From Aeromicrobium sp. (GTDB lineage: Bacteria > Actinomycetota > Actinomycetes > Propionibacteriales > Nocardioidaceae), in the NCBI GenBank assembly GCA_023257515.1, contig JALRCA010000019.1, positions 1 through 64,000 on the forward strand: a stretch of DNA of 64,000 nt, in the 5' to 3' direction. Of this stretch, positions 44,522 through 53,065 are shown piece by piece (the first letter of the stretch is position 1; the number at the start of each line of letters is the position of its first letter). Under the pieces are notes generated by a model. It worked only from the letters and a program-made list of their open reading frames with translations, was not told the DNA's origin and searched no databases. Made by a program: the position numbers and the translations under genes.

Positions 44522-45130
44522 TCAGCCCGCGAGCGAGGCGACTCGGTCCCGCAGGTCACTGAGGTCGATTGCGGTGACCTTTCGATGCGTCGTGCGTCCG
44601 GTCAGGCGGTCGTACTCGTCGATGAGGCCGGACAGCATCGAGACCTTCTGCTCGGCGTTGGCGGCGTAGGCGGCGGCGGCGTAGGCGGCGGCGTAGGCGG
44701 CGGCGTAGGCGGCGTTGGCGGCGGCGCGCTTGCCCTCGGACGGGTCATCGACCCATGCCTCGGCTGCGAGGATCGCGTCCTCGCAGACCTTTTGATCCTT
44801 CTCGCGAACCAGGTCCAGCACCTGACGCGCACACCAGACGGCCAGGCCCACGGACAGGCGCTTCGACTCCAGCTCGTCCTCCGGGGCAGCCGTCCCGAAG
44901 AGGCGACCGATCAGCGGCACCAGCAGGTGACGCTTGTCATCCGAGAGCGTGTCGTTCACTCGCTGAGCGGCCGAAGCCAGGACGCGGTGCGTGCACGAGG
45001 GCATGTCGGTCCACGGCTCGCCGGCCAGGTAGGAGACCATCTCCATGACGCATGCGCCCTCCTCGGGGCCACTGTGCGAACCGGCGCCAAGGACCGGCAT
45101 TCCGGCGTGATCGAAGGTAAGTCCGGTCAT
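44522..45130 (-). CDS. Hypothetical protein with YAAA tandem repeat
   Basis: ...KRAAANAAYAAAYAAAYAAAAYAANAEQKVSMLSGLIDEYDRLTG... Confidence 0.55.
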   Translation of the reverse strand: MTGLTFDHAGMPVLGAGSHSGPEEGACVMEMVSYLAGEPWTDMPSCTHRVLASAAQRVNDTLSDDKRHLLVPLIGRLFGTAAPEDELESKRLSVGLAVWCARQVLDLVREKDQKVCEDAILAAEAWVDDPSEGKRAAANAAYAAAYAAAYAAAAYAANAEQKVSMLSGLIDEYDRLTGRTTHRKVTAIDLSDLRDRVASLAG

Positions 45131-45546
45131 GCTGATACTTCCGTTCTCCAGATGTTGCGAACGATCCGACTGACCGTCGCGGGGTTGATGTCGTACTTCT
45201 CGCCAAGCGCTTTCCGGGTCCATCCCAAGTTGGAGAGGCGACGCATTTCGCGAACGTCATCCGCGCTGACCTTGGCGCCCCAGTGCGCCTCTCCCGCTGG
45301 CTTGTTGTGGCGACCGCGCGCCGTGCAGTCCGCCATGTTCTGACTGCGAGTTCCCTCATAGAGGTGATCGGGGTTGACGCAGGATCGGACATCGCACGTA
45401 TGGCAAGCGTCGAATCCGTGGCGCACGGAGCGCCTCAACTTGAGAGCGAGGGACGCGCGATGCATGTAGGTCTTCCCGGCGACTGGATATCCGTTAGCCG
45501 CGAGCGCGCCCTGCCAGATCACGCAGGGGGTCTGATCCATTGACAT
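45127..45546 (-). CDS. HNH endonuclease with C-terminal HTH
   Basis: CHTCDVRSCVNPDHLYEGTRSQNMADCTARGRH...WTRKALGEKYDINPATVSRIVRNIW. Confidence 0.85.
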   Translation of the reverse strand: MSMDQTPCVIWQGALAANGYPVAGKTYMHRASLALKLRRSVRHGFDACHTCDVRSCVNPDHLYEGTRSQNMADCTARGRHNKPAGEAHWGAKVSADDVREMRRLSNLGWTRKALGEKYDINPATVSRIVRNIWRTEVSA

Positions 45547-45639
45547 GCGCCGTCCTTCGATCTGAGTTGAGTGGGTGAAGTTGTGCCGACCGGCCCGCCT
45601 TGGGAGACATCCGGCGAGGGAGTGACGGGCCGGGCGGGG

Positions 45640-45849
45640 CTAGGGGGAGGACTGCGCTCGGTCGCGCGCCCAATTGACGACGTGGTTCCAGACCCGTCGT
45701 CGATGAGCACGGCATCCGGCGCCCTCGAACTCGTGATTGCCCGACGCGGAGCAGTCGCAGAAGAACGGCTCGACGGGCGAGCACGCGCAGCGCTGGCCGT
45801 AGATGATGAGCCGGACGCAGTCGTGGCGGATGATGGATCCGGTGGTCAT
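45640..45849 (-). CDS. Small Cys-rich hypothetical protein
   Basis: MTTGSIIRHDCVRLIIYGQRCACSPVEPFFCDCSASGNHEFEGAGC. Confidence 0.45.
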   Translation of the reverse strand: MTTGSIIRHDCVRLIIYGQRCACSPVEPFFCDCSASGNHEFEGAGCRAHRRRVWNHVVNWARDRAQSSP

Positions 45850-46274
45850 GCCGCCACTCCGATCCACTCGTCGATGCGGTGCGCATGCGTTCCGGGATCG
45901 GTCGACGTGACACGCTCACCGGTCCGCTTCATCCGTCCAGCACGGGCAGCCGCCTGGAACCGAGCACCAATCACCGAGCCCTTGACGCCCGACAGGTGCG
46001 GCCGGGTGTCGTTCGCGGAGAACGGACGACCCGAGCCGATGAAGCGAGACAGGACGGCATCGATGCGAGCGCGGTCGTCAGGGTGAGCCTCGACCGTCCG
46101 CTTCATGCCCCGGTCGCGACGCTCACGAGCGAGCTTCAGACCGAGCGGACCCGAGTCGTTGCAGCCGGTGGGGACGCCGTCGATCTCGGAGCGGTGGCCG
46201 TGGGATACGTGGAGGTAGCAGTGAGAGCAGCGGTCGGACTCGATGCCGAGGGCCTGGATGCCGGGGGCGGTCAT
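45846..46274 (-). CDS. Hypothetical phage protein
   Basis: MTAPGIQALGIESDRCSHCYLHVSHGHRSEIDG...KRTVEAHPDDRARIDAVLSRFIGSGRPFSANDTRPHLSG. Confidence 0.55.
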   Translation of the reverse strand: MTAPGIQALGIESDRCSHCYLHVSHGHRSEIDGVPTGCNDSGPLGLKLARERRDRGMKRTVEAHPDDRARIDAVLSRFIGSGRPFSANDTRPHLSGVKGSVIGARFQAAARAGRMKRTGERVTSTDPGTHAHRIDEWIGVAA

Positions 46275-46540
46275 GCTGCACCGCCGCCCAACACCAGCGT
46301 GGTGTGACCGGTCTTCGAGACAGTGAAGACTGAGCGGAGGCCCACGATGACCCGGTGCCGACGCGGGTAGAACTTACGGCGGAACTCCTCGCACGCGCCG
46401 TCGAGTTCGGCGCCCTTGGCCAGGATCGCGTCAGCCATTTGACCGGTCGGTCGCTCGTGCTGGGCCATCGCCTTGGTCATCGCGACGCGCTCGTCGTAGA
46501 GGGCGACGAGATGAAGGGCAGCATCACGCTCGGTGGTCAT
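46271..46540 (-). CDS. Hypothetical phage protein
   Basis: MTTERDAALHLVALYDERVAMTKAMAQHERPTGQMADAILAKGAELDG. Confidence 0.5.
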   Translation of the reverse strand: MTTERDAALHLVALYDERVAMTKAMAQHERPTGQMADAILAKGAELDGACEEFRRKFYPRRHRVIVGLRSVFTVSKTGHTTLVLGGGAA

Positions 46541-46689
46541 GCGGACTCACCGACCACACCCACGTACCGATCCGTCTCCGACTCGTAGCGCACCCTGCCG
46601 GCCGCGACCTCGCCTTCGAGGTACTCCCGGATCGCTTCACGCAGCCCGATCTCGGCGAGGGAGTTCGGGGGCACGTTGTCGCGCGTCAT
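46537..46689 (-). CDS. Small hypothetical protein
   Basis: MTRDNVPPNSLAEIGLREAIREYLEGEVAAGRVRYESETDRYVGVVGESA. Confidence 0.45.
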   Translation of the reverse strand: MTRDNVPPNSLAEIGLREAIREYLEGEVAAGRVRYESETDRYVGVVGESA

Positions 46690-47528
46690 GCCGGCACCGG
46701 GATGTTGATCTTGGAGCCGGTGCGACCGACGGCGTAGAGCTTGGTGATGCTCTTGCCCTCGCGCCACGCGTTCCACGCCTTGAAGACCATGGCCACCGAA
46801 GCCTCGGCGTCGAGCTGGCGGCGGGAGGCGTAGTTGCCGGCCAGGAGGCGACGGTGCAGCGCCGTGATGGGCGAACCGTTGGGCAGGTCGGTCAGGTCGT
46901 GGAGGGAGCGGAAGAACGCGAGCGCGTCATCCTTGTCGACCTCGGTGAGGCGCCAGAAGCAGTAGTCGTAGACGCGCGGGGTGAGCCCGCTGGACTTCCA
47001 GGACGCCCCGGCCTGGTTGACGCAGTGGATGATGAGCGGGTTCTGGTCGACGAAGTCGAAGATCTCCGCGGTGCTCGCCTTGTCGCCGTCGACCTTGTCG
47101 TCGATGATCAGCGCGAATCTCGCGACCGCGGTGACGCGCCGACTGTTGGAGTCGCGTCCGGCGAGTTCCCACGCGTCGGCGGCGGTGCGTCGGGCGCCCG
47201 TGTCCATGGTGTGCTGTGCGTCCTCGGAGACTCCTCGCAGGACGATGAACGGGATGGCGCTCTTGGACTTCACGATCGCCGCGAGCCGGTGCTGTCCGTC
47301 GAGCAGACGTCCGTCCTCGCAGAACACGATCGGGGCTCCGTTGAACGACCACCGACCCTTGTTCATGTCGCGGGCCATCGTGAGGACGTGGGCCTCGCGA
47401 AGCTTCCGGTTGTGGGTGTTGTGCTCGTCGAGCCACGACTGCGCGGTCTCGGGGTCGATCTTGACCATCTCGGTCGTGATCGACTTCTTGATCGGGGTGA
47501 CGTTGGCGGTCTTTGCGGGCTTGGTCAT
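46686..47528 (-). CDS. ParB/DGQHR-like phage protein
   Basis: MVKIDPETAQSWLDEHNTHNRKLREAHVLTMARDMNKGRWSFNGAPIVFCEDGRLLDGQHRLAAIVKS. Confidence 0.7.
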   Translation of the reverse strand: MTKPAKTANVTPIKKSITTEMVKIDPETAQSWLDEHNTHNRKLREAHVLTMARDMNKGRWSFNGAPIVFCEDGRLLDGQHRLAAIVKSKSAIPFIVLRGVSEDAQHTMDTGARRTAADAWELAGRDSNSRRVTAVARFALIIDDKVDGDKASTAEIFDFVDQNPLIIHCVNQAGASWKSSGLTPRVYDYCFWRLTEVDKDDALAFFRSLHDLTDLPNGSPITALHRRLLAGNYASRRQLDAEASVAMVFKAWNAWREGKSITKLYAVGRTGSKINIPVPA

Positions 47529-47573
47529 TGGTATGCTCTTTCCGAGGTTGTGAAACGGCGTCTGGTTGGCTGA

Positions 47574-48308
47574 CTAGGGCGCCGTTTCGCTGTTGATGGC
47601 GACTTGTGCCGCCGCGATCAGTTCCGCTGCGCGGTTGATCTGACCGGCCGCCCGCTGGGCGATGGCGGCGCGGTTGTCCTTGAAGCGGTCGTCCTCCACC
47701 ACGCGCACGAGCCGCTCAGCGACCCGGAGCAGATCGACACTCGCGTCGTAGGCGAAGTCGGTTAGGGGAGTGCGGCGGGTGGCGCGCTGCGGTCTGCCGA
47801 CGTGCTCCGCGACCTTCCGTCCGACGTTGGCGCGGGACAAGTTGCCTTCGGCACGCGCGTCGTCGATGGCGGCGTCGAACTCGTGCTCATTGGCATCTGC
47901 TACGCCATAGGCGAACCTGCGCTCGTCGCTGTGGCTGAAGAACTCGGCGGGTGAAGTCATGCCGACGGAATCAGCGCTCTTGATTCCCGGGCGCGCACCG
48001 ACCTGACCTGGCGTGGCGCGGCCACCCGCAGTCCCGGGGGAGTGGATACGCCCCTCGGCCTGTCCCTTTCGGATCGACTTCCCGAGCGCGTATTCGGCTC
48101 GTCGAACCATCTCGACGGCGTCCTCGCGAATCTCCCTACTCAGGCCGAGCTGCTTGGTCGCCTCGGCCGCCGTCGCGATCTCGGCCTTGGCTGCAGCGAT
48201 CTGCTCGGTGCCGGTCGTCTCGACGGCGGTGGCGAGCCAGTCGCGCGCCTGCTGGAGGTAGGACGTGACGGCGACTTCGGAGGTTGCCTCGATGGGGGAG
48301 ATGCTCAT
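47574..48308 (-). CDS. Hypothetical early phage protein
   Basis: AAKAEIATAAEATKQLGLSREIREDAVEMVRRAEYALGKSIRKGQAEG. Confidence 0.6.
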   Translation of the reverse strand: MSISPIEATSEVAVTSYLQQARDWLATAVETTGTEQIAAAKAEIATAAEATKQLGLSREIREDAVEMVRRAEYALGKSIRKGQAEGRIHSPGTAGGRATPGQVGARPGIKSADSVGMTSPAEFFSHSDERRFAYGVADANEHEFDAAIDDARAEGNLSRANVGRKVAEHVGRPQRATRRTPLTDFAYDASVDLLRVAERLVRVVEDDRFKDNRAAIAQRAAGQINRAAELIAAAQVAINSETAP

Positions 48309-48526
48309 GCCACTCGCCGCCGTCCACGCTTCGGCTCGTCGGCACGCGGGCTCGGGACCTTCCGGCCTCTGTAGCGCGCGCGGAAGCCGTCGAAGTCGGC
48401 GTCGTCGACCAGCCACTGGCGGCCGACCTTCGTGGCGACGATCGTGCCCTTGCTGCACATGCGGCGGACCGTGTCGTTCGACAGGTGCAGCGAGGCCGCG
48501 ATGTCCTCGGTGGTCAGGTAGGTCAT
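48305..48526 (-). CDS. Excisionase-like HTH (MerR-type) protein
   Basis: MTYLTTEDIAASLHLSNDTVRRMCSKGTIVATKVGRQWLVDDADFDGFRARY. Confidence 0.8.
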   Translation of the reverse strand: MTYLTTEDIAASLHLSNDTVRRMCSKGTIVATKVGRQWLVDDADFDGFRARYRGRKVPSPRADEPKRGRRRVA

Positions 48527-48774
48527 GCCGCTCCTCGCTTGCCATTCGGTCCAGCGTCACTTGACAGTCGAGCCACGAAAAGATCGTCGATGCCAACGCC
48601 GAAGAACCTCGCGATGCGAGCGGCCCGATCCGGCGTGACGGTCTTAATCTCGCCGCGAAGGATGCGGGTGACATAGGAGTGGGATGCGTACCCCACCGCC
48701 TCCGCCAGGGTCCGTGCAGACACGTCTTGGACCGCCATCAGCTTGAGGATTCGCTTCGTATCGATGACTCGCAT
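48523..48774 (-). CDS. XRE-family HTH (Cro-like) protein
   Basis: DVSARTLAEAVGYASHSYVTRILRGEIKTVTPDRAARIARFFGVGIDDLF. Confidence 0.8.
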   Translation of the reverse strand: MRVIDTKRILKLMAVQDVSARTLAEAVGYASHSYVTRILRGEIKTVTPDRAARIARFFGVGIDDLFVARLSSDAGPNGKRGAA

Positions 48775-49059
48775 GTAGATCTCCGGGAGTCGTTTAGGTG
48801 ACTGCTTCACCTTAAGCCTCGCTTGTCCATGTGTCCAGTGTTAATAGACATAGATTGGATTCGGTGTGCCCACTTGTCAAGTACTTTCACCGATGTAGTT
48901 CCGCAGGTGGGGCCTGACCTGCAGGAATACGAAGGCGATTCCGCGTTACCTTTGTGCCCGGAAAGCCGGACTATGCATATGCCCGGGGTGTTGGACACCG
49001 TGTCGACAACCGAGTGACGCTTGCCGGCATGACCCGACGACCGAGCAGAGGACCGCCAC

Positions 49060-49563
49060 ATGGGCCGGCTATTCGACCTCATTGACGCGCACCGTGATGC
49101 GCAGAGGTATCCGCCCTCGTATGCCGCGATCGCGAGCAAGGTCGGAGTTTCTCGCCAAACCCTGTTGAACTGGCGGACACCGACAAAGCTCATAGAGAAG
49201 AAGCACATTGAGAAGCTGGCGCGCGAGATCCACGTGTCCTACAGGACCGTCCTCGACGCGCTGCTGGAGGACATCGGATACCTGCACACAGAACTCGACA
49301 AGCAGAAGGCAGGTAGTGGCGATGCGGCATTCGCAGCTGAGAAGAGTCCCGACGACGACGGTGATGTCGGGGGAGCGGGCAACGTGACACCGCTGCGCCC
49401 CAACCAGCCGGACGCTGCTGGGGGAGTGGCGGCCGAAGGTCCAGACCCGGCTGGGGTCGAGGCGGCTGACCGGACGGGCGAAGAGTCCGAAGGTGAGCGG
49501 CTTCGGCGCGAGCAGGACGAGGCGGGCGAGGCTGGCTTGGCCGATCGAGACAACGAACCTTAA
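49060..49563 (+). CDS. HTH repressor candidate (immunity)
   Basis: YAAIASKVGVSRQTLLNWRTPTKLIEKKHIEKLAREIHVSYRTVLDALLEDIGY; divergent from the Cro-like gene. Confidence 0.75.
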   Translation: MGRLFDLIDAHRDAQRYPPSYAAIASKVGVSRQTLLNWRTPTKLIEKKHIEKLAREIHVSYRTVLDALLEDIGYLHTELDKQKAGSGDAAFAAEKSPDDDGDVGGAGNVTPLRPNQPDAAGGVAAEGPDPAGVEAADRTGEESEGERLRREQDEAGEAGLADRDNEP

Positions 49564-49586
49564 AGGGTTCTTGTAATGTTCTTTCG

Positions 49587-50774
49587 GTGAGCGAGCGCAA
49601 CCCCTACCGACCAGGCGTCGGCCTGCAACCGGCGTACCTCGCTGGCCGCGACGATGAGATCAAGCGATTCGGCCGACTCATCGGCGGCTCGCCCGAGATC
49701 CCGGGAAACGCTCGCCTTTCAGGGCTTCGTGGAGTCGGAAAGACGGTGTTGCTCCAGCGGTTCAAGGACGTCGCCGAGGAAGCGACCTGGTCAGCGATCT
49801 CCTTCGAGATCCAGCCTCGCCAGAACTCAGAGAGCAACTTGATGTCCGCAATCCAATCTCACGGGGAGCGGTTGAAGGAGTCCACGTCGATCGCCTACAA
49901 GGCGAGGTCCATCGCCAAGGGGGCCGCGGACGTGGCGCGCTCCACCGTCCGCGTTTCATACGAGGGCTTCGAGTGGTCCCTGGCGGGCGACCTTGAGCCG
50001 CAGACCGCCGAGCTCGGGGAGATGTTGGCGGACCTGACCCAGTTCGTCGTGCAGCACGGAAGGAAGGGGCTGGCACTACTTCTTGACGAGGCCCAGATCC
50101 TGACCGACGAGAAGGGCTCGTCTGGAAACCACGCGCTCTCGACGCTTGTGGCGGCTGTCTCCACCCTTCAGAAGGCTCAAGTTCCTGTCGTTGTCGTTCT
50201 GTGCGGGCTGCCGACTCTCGCCGTGAATCTCCTCAATGCGCGCACGTACAGCGAGCGGATGTTCCAGGGCTTCACTGTTGGTTCGCTGCCGCCCGAAGCT
50301 GCCGAGGAGGCTTTCGTCCGACCCCTGGAGTCGAGCGCGATCTCAGCCGACCCGGCGCTAGTGGCCAGCGTTCTCGACGAAGTCGAGGGCTACCCGTACT
50401 TCATTCAGCTTTGGGGCGCAGAGCTCTGGGACACCGCACATGACGCCGGCCTCTCGGCAATGGATGAGGCCGTCCTGTCTGTGACCCGGGACCGCGTATT
50501 CAGGCGACTCGATTCTGACTTCTACGAGCCGCGCATCGATTCGCTTACGCCAGCGGAACAGGACCTGCTCATCGATGCCGCGCGCTGCGCTTACCCGCCG
50601 CTGATGGTCAGCGACCTCAACGGTCAGTCGCCCAAGTCGCCTGGCAATGTCAACGTCCTGCTCGGCCGACTCGTGAAGGCTAACGTGATCTTCCGCCGAC
50701 AGAAGGGCCAGTACGAGTACACCGCGCCCGGGTTCGTCGACTTTCTCCAGCGCTACAGTTCGCGCCAGAACTAG
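49587..50774 (+). CDS. AAA/archaeal-type ATPase with C-terminal winged helix
   Basis: Walker A SGLRGVGKTVLL, Walker B GLALLLDEAQIL, C-terminal SPGNVNVLLGRLVKANVIFRRQKGQYEYTAPGFVDFLQRY. Confidence 0.8.
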   Translation: MSERNPYRPGVGLQPAYLAGRDDEIKRFGRLIGGSPEIPGNARLSGLRGVGKTVLLQRFKDVAEEATWSAISFEIQPRQNSESNLMSAIQSHGERLKESTSIAYKARSIAKGAADVARSTVRVSYEGFEWSLAGDLEPQTAELGEMLADLTQFVVQHGRKGLALLLDEAQILTDEKGSSGNHALSTLVAAVSTLQKAQVPVVVVLCGLPTLAVNLLNARTYSERMFQGFTVGSLPPEAAEEAFVRPLESSAISADPALVASVLDEVEGYPYFIQLWGAELWDTAHDAGLSAMDEAVLSVTRDRVFRRLDSDFYEPRIDSLTPAEQDLLIDAARCAYPPLMVSDLNGQSPKSPGNVNVLLGRLVKANVIFRRQKGQYEYTAPGFVDFLQRYSSRQN

Positions 50775-50809
50775 TTTCGTCGGCCCCGACACCTACCGTC
50801 GTCAGCACG

Positions 50810-51259
50810 ATGACGACGAAGCACCCGTGGGCCGACGGACCTCACCCTTGGCGTGAGTGGCGCAAATGGCCCGAGCACAGGATCTGGTGGCGACACCTGC
50901 CTGAAGGCGTCCACGGGATCACGGACGGCGTCGCGAACACCTGGCACAACATCAACGAGCTGCAGGTCGAACGCCGTTACACAACTCGCCATGAGCAAGA
51001 GCACATCGAGGCCGGGCACGACGGCTGTGTGAGCGGGACCGAGGAAGCCCGCATCTGCTTCCGCGCGGCTCAGTGGCTCGTTCCCGACCCGCGCAAGGTG
51101 GCCGACGCGCTCGTCTGGTCCGAGGGCGACATCTGTCTAGCCGCGGATCATCTGTGGCTTCCAGAGCGTGGCATGCGGGCTCGCCTCGATCTGCGATTCA
51201 TGCACCCGGCCGAGCGCCGGCTGATCCAACGACTCGTTCTGGAGGCGATCGACCGATGA
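50810..51259 (+). CDS. ImmA/IrrE-like metallopeptidase
   Basis: HEQEHIEAGHDG (HExxHxxxH) with downstream FRAAQWLVPDPRKVADALVWSEGDICLAADHLWL; next to repressor. Confidence 0.7.
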   Translation: MTTKHPWADGPHPWREWRKWPEHRIWWRHLPEGVHGITDGVANTWHNINELQVERRYTTRHEQEHIEAGHDGCVSGTEEARICFRAAQWLVPDPRKVADALVWSEGDICLAADHLWLPERGMRARLDLRFMHPAERRLIQRLVLEAIDR

Positions 51260-51447
51260 CTGACATCGACCCGCAGAAGACACTCGACCGTCTGCTTGCA
51301 CGCGAAGATCTCGACGATGCCCTGGCTCAGGTGCGCACCCGCTGTCGGCGCAAGTGGAGCCCGACCGACGCGGACGACACGAAGCGACGTCAGGACGAGA
51401 TCGAGACGGGCTCGCAGGTCGTCGGTGCTGACGACGAGTGGGCCTAG
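51256..51447 (+). CDS. Small hypothetical protein
   Basis: MTDIDPQKTLDRLLAREDLDDALAQVRTRCRRKWSPTDADD; ATGA overlap. Confidence 0.5.
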   Translation: MTDIDPQKTLDRLLAREDLDDALAQVRTRCRRKWSPTDADDTKRRQDEIETGSQVVGADDEWA

Positions 51448-51458
51448 CTCGCGATCTC

Positions 51459-52697
51459 CTACTGTCGGCCGGCGGCGAGCATCCCGCTCATGACCTGCGC
51501 GACCGCACGGCGACCCTCGGGCATGAGGTGGGCGTAGATGTCGGCCGTGGTCTTGGTCGATTCGTGGCCGATGATCCGTGACACGACGTAGAGCGGGATG
51601 TTCGCGGCGAGCATCCACGAGACGGCGGTGTGCCTTAGGTCGTGGATGCGCAACGGCTTCGACAGGGTGCCATCGCATCCGCAAGGTGCCGGGGGAGTCT
51701 CGTGGACCTGGCAGCGACTCGGCTTGGCGGTCCCGCACTTGCAGCCTTCTCCGCGGTGCTCGGGGCACAGGCTGGCGCGGAACAGGGCCGGGCGCCAGAT
51801 GTCCGACCAGAATGTGCGGTGCCGCAACTGGCCGCCGCCTGGGGCCGTGAAGACCTGATCGGTGGGTCCCTTGCCGACGATGAGCGGTCTCAGCACGTCC
51901 ACGACCTCGGGGGCCAGTTCGACGTCGCGCCGGCCCTTCTTCGTCTTGGGCGGGCCGATCTCCTGGCGGGCCATGCCGCTGTTCCACTTCGCTGCTCGGC
52001 GCACGTGAAGGGTGGGCACCTCGGCATCGAGCGACAGGTCGCGCACCTGAAGTCCTTCGGCCTCGCCCCAGCGGATACCCGTGCCGACCAGGGTCGTCAC
52101 GAGCGGCACGTAGTGCTCGGGAATCTCGGCGATGAGGATGGCGAACTCCTCGTGATCGATGATCTGCATCTCGGCGCGCTCTTGCTCGGTGACGCGGGGG
52201 AGCTTCACGCCGCGGCAGGGGGATCGGCTGATCTTGTCGTCGATCACGGCGGCGTTGAAGATCGCGGCGATGACGGTGTACTCGTTCTTGACGGTCTTGT
52301 CGCTCTTGCCCGACTCCGACAGACGGGTGACGACTCCGGCGATGTCCTGGCGGCTCACGTCCTCGAGCGGGAGGCTGCCGATGACCGGCGCCCACGTCTT
52401 GGTGTAGATGCGCTTGTAGGTGGTGCGGGTGCCTGCGGTGATGCCGCTCAGGGTGTCGATGTGTTTGATCGCGTACTCGTCAACGGAGAGTGTGCTGACC
52501 TTCCCGGCGCGCTCCTCGGCTCGCTGGACGGCTTCGGCCCATCCGAGGACGTCGAGTTCCTTGGCGAAGCGCTCACCCTGGGCGAGTGAGGGGAAGGTCA
52601 GTGAGCTGGTCCGGGCGTTGCGGCCCTTGCCTTCACGGAACTTCACACGGAACCGGTGCCGGCCGTCGCGGGTGACGTACTCGGTGACTGCTCTCAT
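51459..52697 (-). CDS. int: Tyrosine-family phage integrase
   Basis: MRAVTEYVTRDGRHRFRVKFREGKGRNARTSSLTF...GTGIRWGEAEGLQVRDL...RIHDLRHTAVSWMLAANIPLYVVSRIIGHESTKTTADIYAHL (R..HxxR..Y). Confidence 0.95.
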   Translation of the reverse strand: MRAVTEYVTRDGRHRFRVKFREGKGRNARTSSLTFPSLAQGERFAKELDVLGWAEAVQRAEERAGKVSTLSVDEYAIKHIDTLSGITAGTRTTYKRIYTKTWAPVIGSLPLEDVSRQDIAGVVTRLSESGKSDKTVKNEYTVIAAIFNAAVIDDKISRSPCRGVKLPRVTEQERAEMQIIDHEEFAILIAEIPEHYVPLVTTLVGTGIRWGEAEGLQVRDLSLDAEVPTLHVRRAAKWNSGMARQEIGPPKTKKGRRDVELAPEVVDVLRPLIVGKGPTDQVFTAPGGGQLRHRTFWSDIWRPALFRASLCPEHRGEGCKCGTAKPSRCQVHETPPAPCGCDGTLSKPLRIHDLRHTAVSWMLAANIPLYVVSRIIGHESTKTTADIYAHLMPEGRRAVAQVMSGMLAAGRQ

Positions 52698-52845
52698 GGA
52701 CCGGCCTGCCTCTGGATCGGTGGGTACGGTGTACCCACTTCTTGCCCCACGTCGCCGCGGGCTGCCTGACGTTACCTTACATTCGGACTGCAATTCCAGG
52801 CTTTTCCCTACTCCCAGAGTACCTGCCGGGACCGACAGAATCAGA

Positions 52846-52867
52846 TTCAAGTCCCCCCTCGGACACA
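52846..52867 (+). repeat. att core repeat copy 2
   Basis: ttcaagtcccccctcggacaca; 3' tRNA remnant next to the integrase. Confidence 0.95.
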
Positions 52868-52910
52868 AGCAGGACCCTCGCACTCTCGCCAGTGCGGGGG
52901 TCCTGTGCTT
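52867..52910 (+). terminator. Original tRNA-Leu terminator displaced by integration
   Basis: aagca-ggaccctcgcact ctcgcc agtgcgggggtcctgtgctt stem-loop directly after the att remnant. Confidence 0.7.
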
Positions 52911-53027
52911 TCCCAGCGCGGCCCGGTCCACGGCGAGCCGCCGGGACGAGCGAAGCCCGGCGTTCCAGGACCTGCCGCAGGGCGAAACACCCCCGACCCC
53001 ATCCTGTTTCAGCCCTTTGTTCCGAGC

Positions 53028-53043
53028 GTGACCAGACGGAAAC
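53028..53043 (+). promoter_or_regulatory. GlnR-like binding element
   Basis: gtgac-cagacg-gaaac, exact gTnAC-n6-GaAAC match 22 bp before the amidohydrolase ATG. Confidence 0.4.
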
Positions 53044-53065
53044 ATCCCGGGTGCTCACTGGAGTC

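Larger units (their letters stand above)
4719..52867. mobile_element. Complete-looking prophage, siphovirus architecture, tyrosine integrase
   Basis: Flanked by a 22-bp att repeat; contains integrase, excisionase-like HTH, terminase, portal, capsid, tape measure, tail fibres, lysin, RecT. Confidence 0.95.

Noticed and set aside
44654-44727. Considered as CRISPR-like or intergenic repeat
   Set aside because: Repeats are contiguous 12-nt units without spacers and lie in frame within a CDS.
51459-53045. Integrase extended to 528 aa
   Set aside because: The extension crosses the att site and the displaced terminator; MRAVTEYV at 52697 is the natural start.
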